Positions 57,966 to 64,000 of a stretch of DNA of 64,000 bases are shown piece by piece. The position numbers were made by a program, and so were the translations under genes. This stretch comes from Oceanobacillus halophilus. Lineage in GTDB: Bacteria > Bacillota > Bacilli > Bacillales > Amphibacillaceae. Each line of letters opens with the position of its first letter. Position 1 is the first letter of the stretch. The stretch spans positions 1 through 64,000 of the forward strand of contig NZ_RBZP01000002.1 of NCBI RefSeq assembly GCF_003628505.1, in the 5' to 3' direction. The notes under the pieces were generated by a model. That model made no database searches, was not told the DNA's origin, and saw nothing but the letters and a program-made list of their open reading frames with translations.

Positions 57966-58772
57966 TTAGCTAAGCAGTATTAGACTTAATGCCATTATGG
58001 CCATTCCAGACATAACCCCATAAATTGATAAATGGGCTTCATCATATTTTTTAGCAGCTGGAAGAAGTTCATCAAGCGAAATAAAAACCATGATTCCAGC
58101 AACCATTGCAAAAATGATACCAAACATAACATCTGTTAAAAACGGCATTAATATCAAGAATGCGACTAGTGCTCCAATCGGTTCGGCTAAACCTGATAAG
58201 AAGGAATATTTAAATGCTTTTTTCTTATCATTCGTTGCATAATAAATAGGTACAGAAACAGCAATTCCTTCTGGTATATTATGAATCGCTACCGCCACAG
58301 CGATGGCAAAACCAATCGATGGATCCTGTAGTGTTGAAATAAATGTTGCTATCCCTTCTGGAAAGTTATGAATGGCAAGCGCAAGCGCTGTAAACAGACC
58401 CATCTTCATTAATGCTGGGTCTTTTACCGGCGAATGAGGTTTTTCCATGTCCTCCACTTTCTTTACTTCATGTGGGTTGGAGTACTTTGGAATAAATTTG
58501 TCAATTAAACCTATCAGCAACATCCCAGCAAAAAAACCTACAACTGTTATCCAGTACCCTTCTGTCTCCCCAAGTGCTACTGTTAATGAGTCCTTCGCTT
58601 TAAAGAAAATTTCTATCATCGAAACATAAATCATAACCCCGGCAGACAGACCGAGAGCAAAAGATAAGAATTTTGTATTGGTTGTTTTTGCAAAGAAAGC
58701 AAGTAAGCTTCCAACACCTGTTGCAAGACCAGCGAACAATGTAAATAAAAATGCCAGTAAAACGTCACTCAA
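57966..58772 (-). CDS. ZIP-family metal transporter, ZupT-like
   Basis: 268 residues, eight membrane segments. The metal-binding motifs HNFPEGIATFIS (near 138) and HNIPEGIAVSVPIYY (near 163) are of ZupT type. ZupT members import zinc and other divalent metals. Start codon TTG with GAGGGGGT 8 nt upstream. It lies between rnr and smpB, a spot where B. subtilis has no gene, so it appears to be an insertion. Paralogue of the gene at 20800. Confidence 0.85.
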   Translation of the reverse strand: MSDVLLAFLFTLFAGLATGVGSLLAFFAKTTNTKFLSFALGLSAGVMIYVSMIEIFFKAKDSLTVALGETEGYWITVVGFFAGMLLIGLIDKFIPKYSNPHEVKKVEDMEKPHSPVKDPALMKMGLFTALALAIHNFPEGIATFISTLQDPSIGFAIAVAVAIHNIPEGIAVSVPIYYATNDKKKAFKYSFLSGLAEPIGALVAFLILMPFLTDVMFGIIFAMVAGIMVFISLDELLPAAKKYDEAHLSIYGVMSGMAIMALSLILLS

Positions 58773-59002
58773 TTGATGTTACCCCCTCATGTTGGAAATA
58801 CTTATATCATTTACCTTTTTAAACATATTATTAACAAGTATAGTATATGGGTCACTAATTTAGATGTCAACAATATTTTTTCCCTGATACAAAACTCAAC
58901 TCTAATTGATAATAAAAGTATATGCTGGGCATTTGTCCAAAGTTATCCGGTAAGTTATTTTACTTTCTATTTATTTTTTGACAAGACACTCTCCTTTAGA
59001 AC

Positions 59003-59041
59003 AAAAAGTGAGCCTCCAATAAAACGGAAGGCTCACTTTTT
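59003..59041 (-). terminator. Terminator of rnr, overlapping its stop codon
   Basis: AAAAAGTGAGCCT / AGGCTCACTTTTT, a 13-bp stem with further partial pairing. It includes the rnr TGA stop (59035-59033), so the last codons form one arm of the terminator. Confidence 0.85.
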
Positions 59042-61282
59042 CTTCTTCTTTTTCTTATGCTTTTTTGATTTCTTTTGGTTATTATTCTGTTTGTTCTTTG
59101 GTGTCTTATTATTGCTACTACTCGCTTTAATTTTCTTTTTTTCAGGCTTGCGTTTTCTTGGCTCGGCACCTACTAATTCAAAGTCAACTGCATGTTCTTC
59201 CATATTGACTTCTGCTACTCTCACTTTCACCTCATCACCAACACGATAAATATTGGCCGTTCTTTCACCTATTAATGCATGACTTCTTTCGTCATAGTGA
59301 TAGTAGTCATCCGTCAAGAAGCTAATGTGAACTAACCCTTCAACAGTATTTGGTAGCTCAACAAACATTCCAAAATTAGTTACAGAGCTAATCACACCTG
59401 TAAACTCTTCGCCAACCTTATCTTGCATATATTCTGCTTTTTTCAAATCATCTGTATCGCGTTCGGCATCCACTGCGCGACGTTCTCGCTCAGATGTATG
59501 ACGTGCAATTTCCGGCATTTTTTCTTTCCAAGATGTTGTTGTTTTATTATCCAATTTTTTCTCAATTAGATACGTTCTAATTAATCGATGAACGATTAAA
59601 TCAGGATACCTTCTGATTGGTGAAGTGAAGTGAGTGTAAAACTCCGTTGCTAGTCCAAAGTGACCAATCCCATTAGGATCATACTTTGCCTGTTTCATGG
59701 AGCGAAGCATAAGTTTAGAAACAATCATTTCTTCTGGGTCACCTTTAATTTCTTCTAGTACTTTTTGCAATGCTTGTGGATGAATTTCATTTGCCGTACC
59801 CTTCACAGAAATACCTAAACCAGCCAAAAATTCAAAAAAGCTTTGCAGTTTACCGTCATCCGGATCTTCGTGTATACGATGGATAAAGGGTACATCCATC
59901 CAATGGAAATGCTCTGCTACTGTTTCATTTGCAGCAAGCATAAACTCTTCAATAAGACGCTCTGCTACCGAGCGTTCTCGAAGAACCACATCTACTGCTT
60001 TACCTTCATCATCGACCAAGACTTTTGCTTCTTTAAAATCAAAATCAATAGCACCTCTGCCCATTCTTTTCGTTCTAAGGATTTCAGCTAGTTTTTCCAT
60101 GTCCTTAAACATTGGTACTAGAGGTTCATAGCGATCTTTTAGTACTTCATCGTCATCAACTAGAATTTTATTGACATCCGTATAGGTCATACGTTCATTG
60201 GTTTTAATTACACTTTGGAAAATCTCGTGATTCACGACTTCACCTTGCGAAGTGATTTCCATTTCACAGCCTAGAGTTAGCCTATCTACTTGAGGATTCA
60301 ATGAACAAATTCCATTCGATAAACGGTGTGGTATCATAGGAATTACTCGGTCCACAAGATAAACACTTGTCCCTCGTTCAAATGCTTCAACATCAATCGG
60401 CGAACCTTCTTCAACATAATAACTGACGTCAGCAATGTATACACCTAATTTGTAATTCCCATTGTCAAGCTTTTTCACCGTGACAGCATCATCCAAATCC
60501 TTTGCATCTGCACCATCAATAGTAACAATCATTTCATCACGTAAATCTCGTCGATTCTCAAGTTCCACTGGTTCTATGGAATCCGGTGTGTTAGCTGCGT
60601 GCTCGAGTACTTCATCTGGAAAATCTACGGTTATACCATGTTTATAAATGATGGAGATAATATCAATTCCAGGGTCATTTTTGTGTCCAAGTACTTCTAT
60701 GATTTCCCCTTCTGCGCTTTTTCTTCCTTCAGGGTATTTGGTAATTCTTGCAACTACTTTATGACCATCTACAGCTCCATTAGTACTTCCCTTTGGAATA
60801 AAAATATCATTAGGAATTCGTTTATCATCTGCAATGACAAAACCAAAGGAACGGTTATCTTCAAAAGTTCCAACTACCTGGGTAACTGCTCGCTCCAATA
60901 TACGAATAACTTGCCCTTCTGGACGATTGCCATCATTTCCATACTTTTCTATCCGGACAAGTACCTTATCATTGTTCATAGCCGATGCTAAGTCAGATGC
61001 ATGGATGTAGACGTCACTTTGACCTTCTTCATCAGGAATTAAGAATGCAAAACCTTTTTGATGCATTTGAATTTTCCCTCGAATTAAGTTCATTTTCTCG
61101 GGTAGACCAAAACGATTTTTTCTTGTTCTAACTAATTGACCAGTTTGCTCTAGTTCATTTAATGCAATCACAAGCTCTTTAAATTCTACAGCTTCCTGTA
61201 TTTCTAATGCCTGCTCTATTTCGTCTACTGCCAATGGCTTAGTTCCAGATTCATTGAAAAATGTAAGTATTCTATTTCTCAT
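59033..61282 (-). CDS. rnr: Ribonuclease R
   Basis: 749-residue 3'-5' exoribonuclease. Order: N-terminal helix-turn-helix (1-65), two cold-shock domains (about 65-220), RNB catalytic domain (about 240-580) with the metal-binding aspartates in [16 protein letters not shown]1 domain (about 625-710, [21 protein letters not shown]) and a very lysine-rich tail. It degrades structured RNA and tmRNA-targeted messages, which matches its linkage to smpB-ssrA. Part of the secG-est-rnr cluster. Confidence 0.97.
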   Translation of the reverse strand: MRNRILTFFNESGTKPLAVDEIEQALEIQEAVEFKELVIALNELEQTGQLVRTRKNRFGLPEKMNLIRGKIQMHQKGFAFLIPDEEGQSDVYIHASDLASAMNNDKVLVRIEKYGNDGNRPEGQVIRILERAVTQVVGTFEDNRSFGFVIADDKRIPNDIFIPKGSTNGAVDGHKVVARITKYPEGRKSAEGEIIEVLGHKNDPGIDIISIIYKHGITVDFPDEVLEHAANTPDSIEPVELENRRDLRDEMIVTIDGADAKDLDDAVTVKKLDNGNYKLGVYIADVSYYVEEGSPIDVEAFERGTSVYLVDRVIPMIPHRLSNGICSLNPQVDRLTLGCEMEITSQGEVVNHEIFQSVIKTNERMTYTDVNKILVDDDEVLKDRYEPLVPMFKDMEKLAEILRTKRMGRGAIDFDFKEAKVLVDDEGKAVDVVLRERSVAERLIEEFMLAANETVAEHFHWMDVPFIHRIHEDPDDGKLQSFFEFLAGLGISVKGTANEIHPQALQKVLEEIKGDPEEMIVSKLMLRSMKQAKYDPNGIGHFGLATEFYTHFTSPIRRYPDLIVHRLIRTYLIEKKLDNKTTTSWKEKMPEIARHTSERERRAVDAERDTDDLKKAEYMQDKVGEEFTGVISSVTNFGMFVELPNTVEGLVHISFLTDDYYHYDERSHALIGERTANIYRVGDEVKVRVAEVNMEEHAVDFELVGAEPRKRKPEKKKIKASSSNNKTPKNKQNNNQKKSKKHKKKKKKK

Positions 61283-61336
61283 ATGATCACCTGCCTTCTC
61301 TTTCTTTGTATTGTTTACCTTCTACCTTATTAATAA

Positions 61337-62083
61337 TCATTCTTTCCAATCAAGTTGTTCTAAAAATTGATGGACATCTTCATGGAGCTGATCTTTTTCA
61401 TCTCCCAATGTAATAACATGACCTGATTCCTCATACCATTTAATATCTTTGACATCTGATTCAACATGATTATAAATATAAGTAGCACTTTCGGTATTAA
61501 TCATTTCGTCATTTCTTGCTTGTACAACAAATGTTGGGGTATAGATAGTATCCACATTATTTTTAACATCAGTAATCATTTCACCCAGGTCTTCAAATAG
61601 AGCTTCTGAATCTTTCATTAGCTGATCCACTTCTTTTTCAATAATGTTTTCTTCCTTCCCCTCCATTTTTTTGTACTCTTTCGAAAAGTACTTAAAACCT
61701 TTTGATAATTGGAAATCATTATCAAAATACATCGGAGCACACATGGGAACAACACCTTTAATGTTTGTTGAATAAGCAAGTTTTAAACCGAGAACTCCAC
61801 CAAGCGATAATCCCGCAACAGCAATTTCATCATACCCCAGATCTTGTAAATGTTGCATGGCAAAGTTCACATCCTCCCACCACTCTTCAGGGTTCGTTTC
61901 CAACAATTCTTCTGGTGATACCCCGTGACCACGATAAATTGGCGCATGACTGGTATATCCTTTCTTTTGTAAGTAACGCCCCAACATACGGACATCTGCC
62001 GAATGACCAGTAAATCCATGCAACAGCAATACCGCACGCGGCCCTGCTTCAAAAGTAAATGGTTTAGGTTGAGCTATTTTCAT
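61337..62083 (-). CDS. est: Carboxylesterase YvaK/Est30-type
   Basis: 248-residue alpha/beta hydrolase. The nucleophile is S93 in GLSLGG, the oxyanion motif is LLLHGFTGH (near 20), the acid is in [12 protein letters not shown] (near 193) and the catalytic histidine is H222 in [13 protein letters not shown]. It closely resembles the thermophilic Est30 carboxylesterase. Position between secG and rnr matches B. subtilis yvaK. Confidence 0.9.
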   Translation of the reverse strand: MKIAQPKPFTFEAGPRAVLLLHGFTGHSADVRMLGRYLQKKGYTSHAPIYRGHGVSPEELLETNPEEWWEDVNFAMQHLQDLGYDEIAVAGLSLGGVLGLKLAYSTNIKGVVPMCAPMYFDNDFQLSKGFKYFSKEYKKMEGKEENIIEKEVDQLMKDSEALFEDLGEMITDVKNNVDTIYTPTFVVQARNDEMINTESATYIYNHVESDVKDIKWYEESGHVITLGDEKDQLHEDVHQFLEQLDWKE

Positions 62084-62146
62084 TTATACTACATCTCCTT
62101 ACTTTCTACTATACCCTTATTTTTCCATTAATAAAAACCAAAATTA

Positions 62147-62178
62147 AACCCTTATCACTTTTCATTGTGATAAGGGTT
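62147..62178 (-). terminator. Terminator of secG
   Basis: AACCCTTATCAC / GTGATAAGGGTT, a 12-bp perfect stem with an 8-nt loop and T-rich minus-strand tail. It separates secG from the esterase gene. Confidence 0.85.
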
Positions 62179-62186
62179 GATTATAA

Positions 62187-62417
62187 TTATACTAAATATC
62201 CACTAATAAATGCTAATACAAAAAACAACACACCGGTAATTACTGTTCCACGATGTAAAACAAGATCCATTCCACGGGCTTTTTGCTTACCGAATAATTG
62301 CTCGGCACCACCTGAAATAGCTCCTGAAAGTCCAGCACTTTTCCCGGACTGTAACAGAACAAATGTAATTAAGACAATTGCGTCAATTATTAACAAGGTA
62401 TTAACCAATCCAGTCAT
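62187..62417 (-). CDS. secG: Protein translocase subunit SecG
   Basis: 76 residues with two membrane segments (about 5-24 and 56-75) joined by the conserved [28 protein letters not shown] loop (25-52). SecG assists SecYE in protein export. GGAGG lies 12 nt before the ATG; a closer ATG in another frame stops at once. Confidence 0.94.
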   Translation of the reverse strand: MTGLVNTLLIIDAIVLITFVLLQSGKSAGLSGAISGGAEQLFGKQKARGMDLVLHRGTVITGVLFFVLAFISGYLV

Positions 62418-62566
62418 GTTTCCATGACACCTCCTATTACGGACAATAACTATACTTACTTTAGCATAAAAGTGAAAAAAATAGCAAGATATTTCTACAT
62501 AATATATATAAATTCAAGGCACTTTTCGTATATATTATTGCAATTTAAAAATCGTAGTTGATAGAA

Positions 62567-62886
62567 ACTGTTGATTTATTTAATTAATAATACTACTTAA
62601 TACCCGCTACGGAAATACACTCCGCTTAGTTCCTGCTCTGCTTGATTTTAACTAGGAAATTTCTCTTTTTACGGGAAAACTCCCCCGAACGTGACATTAT
62701 GGACTATAGTTTTAAAAATTTTTAGAGCATGTAACATAGCGGAGGCAGAATACGGAGACTCCTCGAAAATAAAAGGCAATTTTCTTCGTGCGATGTAATG
62801 CCGGAGCGAATGATCGCACAAATCAATCATAAGTGTAAGCGAGAGCTACACTATTCTGAATTAAAGATATTAACAGTCTATACAAA
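62567..62886. repeat. Dispersed MITE-like repeat, copy 6
   Basis: About 320 bp. Left end ACTGTTGATTTATTTAATTA and right end CTGAATTAAAGATATTAACA then GTCTATACAAAA are imperfect inverted repeats. Inside are TACGGAAATACACTCCGCTT, a segment shared inverted with copy 3 (ACGGAGACTCCTCG, CGTGCGATGTAATG), and GCCGGAGCGAATGA plus AAGTGTAAGCGAGA as in copy 1. It fills most of the 62.45-62.99 kb gene-free interval. Confidence 0.78.
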
Positions 62887-62992
62887 ATATGAATCAAAGT
62901 CATGTTTCAAAAAGCAACATTTTTTTAATAGAGACAAATTCAAAAGAGGAAATAAACGTAGTCATAATTACTATTTATTAGGAAAGGATAAG

Positions 62993-63916
62993 ATGATGGA
63001 GAACACATTTTGGATGAAAGCTAACGATGATGTACAAATTTATGTAAAAAAATGGTATTCTAGCGTTACTCGGCCAAAAGCAATCATACAGCTTTCTCAC
63101 GGTATGGCGGAACATATTGGCAGGTACGAAGCATTTGCACATTATTTAGTCTCACAAGGTTTTGTTGTTTACGGAAATGACCATAGAGGACATGGACAAA
63201 CTGGTCTTAAGCAAGGTTTACTAGGCTATCTATCGGATAGAAATGGTTTTACAAAGACCATGGAAGACCTACATATGATTACATTAAGGATAAGACAAGA
63301 ATTTCCAAATACACCACTATTTCTATTCGGACATAGTATGGGTTCTTTCCTAAGTAGATTGTACATAGAAAAATATAGTGATTTAATTAAAGGGGTAATC
63401 CTTTCCGGTACCGGCTATTTTCCAGCTGCCATTTCGAAGCCTGGAAAAACATTAGCTGCCTTACTTCCACCCAATAAACAATCTAAATTAATGAATCAGT
63501 TAGCATTTGGGAACTATAATAGCAAAATCAAAGAAAATAAAACTATTTTTGATTGGTTAACTAGAGATAATCAAGAAGTACAAAAATACTTAAACGATCC
63601 ATTATCAGGTTTTGTTCCTACAGCTAAATTCTTCGTGGATTTAATGTCTGGAATTGAACAAGTACAATCAAAAAAACATGCTTCTTCCATTCGTAAAGGG
63701 CTACCCATGTTATTTATAAGTGGGACTGAAGATCCTGTTGGTAATCATGAAAAAGGAGTGTGGAAATCCGTTCGAATTTATGAAAAATCGGGTATAGAAA
63801 ATATAACCACACTGCTTTTTGATGGAGCAAGACATGAACTCATAAACGAAATAAATAAAAAGGAAGTCTTTACGGTAATTGAAAATTGGATAAGGGAGAA
63901 TCTAAAAAGAGAATAA
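62993..63916 (+). CDS. Alpha/beta-hydrolase, monoacylglycerol lipase / lysophospholipase type
   Basis: 307 residues from the first of two ATGs at 62993; GGAAAGG lies 5 nt upstream, and an apparent extension upstream runs into repeat copy 6. The catalytic Ser is S115 (FGHSMGS), with HGMAEHIGRYEAFAHYL (36-52) and NDHRGHGQT (62-70) as in monoglyceride lipases; the likely acid is in GTEDPVG (near 251) and the histidine is H281 (GARHELINE). A lipid hydrolase is likely; the substrate is unproven. Confidence 0.83.
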   Translation: MMENTFWMKANDDVQIYVKKWYSSVTRPKAIIQLSHGMAEHIGRYEAFAHYLVSQGFVVYGNDHRGHGQTGLKQGLLGYLSDRNGFTKTMEDLHMITLRIRQEFPNTPLFLFGHSMGSFLSRLYIEKYSDLIKGVILSGTGYFPAAISKPGKTLAALLPPNKQSKLMNQLAFGNYNSKIKENKTIFDWLTRDNQEVQKYLNDPLSGFVPTAKFFVDLMSGIEQVQSKKHASSIRKGLPMLFISGTEDPVGNHEKGVWKSVRIYEKSGIENITTLLFDGARHELINEINKKEVFTVIENWIRENLKRE

Positions 63917-64000
63917 ACGGGCTATTTTTGAACAATTATCAACATTAGTTGTAGAAGTTTGCTTCAATGATAAATAAGTGATAGATTTAAATTGTTATAT

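Noticed and set aside
62798-62992. N-terminal extension of the lysophospholipase-like protein
   Set aside because: The extension is repeat copy 6 sequence. A good RBS and ATG exist at 62993.

Overview
The window reads as chromosome of a low-GC Gram-positive bacterium of the family Bacillaceae. Gene order follows the Bacillus subtilis yun-suf-met-yus-fad and secG-yvaK-rnr-smpB-ssrA neighbourhoods almost gene for gene. Ribosome binding sites are strong GGAGG types, the riboswitches are of Bacillus type, and a betaine-type (BCCT) osmolyte carrier plus a glyoxylate shunt are present. A salt- and alkali-tolerant relative such as Oceanobacillus is my best guess; this is inference from family resemblance, not a database match.

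Layout. 1-8 kb: YunD phosphoesterase, YunE-type TauE exporter and the complete sufCDSUB iron-sulfur cluster operon. 8.6-11.9 kb: a small unknown gene and the metNIQ methionine importer under a SAM-I riboswitch. 12-19.6 kb: yusE, yusF, gcvH, yusI and the fadN-fadA-fadE beta-oxidation operon with a textbook FadR operator. 19.8-21.7 kb: nitroreductase and a ZIP metal carrier. 22-25 kb: csoR-copA-copZ copper operon with a CsoR operator inside its promoter. 25.8-29.6 kb: zinc uptake operon znuACB-zur with two Zur boxes, running on into two crcB fluoride channel genes. 29.7-31.5 kb: an L,D-transpeptidase with an SH3b domain followed by a small SH3b paralogue. 31.6-32.6 kb: paired SMR genes ykkCD under a guanidine-I riboswitch. 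32.6-35.7 kb: YitT-type protein, MerR/TipAS regulator and BCCT carrier. 36.4-42.1 kb: CwlO-like NlpC/P60 hydrolase, aceB-aceA with a 31-residue zinc-ribbon gene in front, and a DUF939 membrane protein. 42.2-45.9 kb: a liaIH-liaFSR cell-envelope stress locus. 46-55.3 kb: DedA protein, two luciferase-like monooxygenases (one with an FMN reductase and a HxlR regulator), M42 peptidase, DUF1836 regulator divergent from a hemolysin III gene, a secreted protein, a coiled-coil protein and an esterase. 55.4-57.3 kb: 21-bp tandem repeats, a DUF389 protein and tmRNA. 57.4-62.4 kb: smpB, a second ZIP carrier, rnr, esterase and secG. 63-63.9 kb: a lysophospholipase-like hydrolase.

How the genes work together. 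Metal supply is the main theme: Fe-S assembly, copper export, zinc uptake, two ZIP carriers and candidate metal-sensor operators. A second theme is cell-envelope maintenance (Lia, L,D-transpeptidase, NlpC/P60, DedA). A third is carbon flow from fatty acids through beta-oxidation to the glyoxylate shunt, with GcvH nearby for glycine cleavage.

The most striking unexplained structure is a dispersed family of GC-rich, hairpin-rich, MITE-like repeats. There are six copies (1, 8213, 25255, 35878, 44635, 62567) and one remnant (21778), with related ends and variable internal deletions. One copy lies exactly where liaG would be expected. A 12-unit, 21-bp minisatellite at 55373 and a degenerate one near 31560 are the other non-coding oddities. 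I saw no clear defence island, prophage, transposase, rRNA or tRNA.
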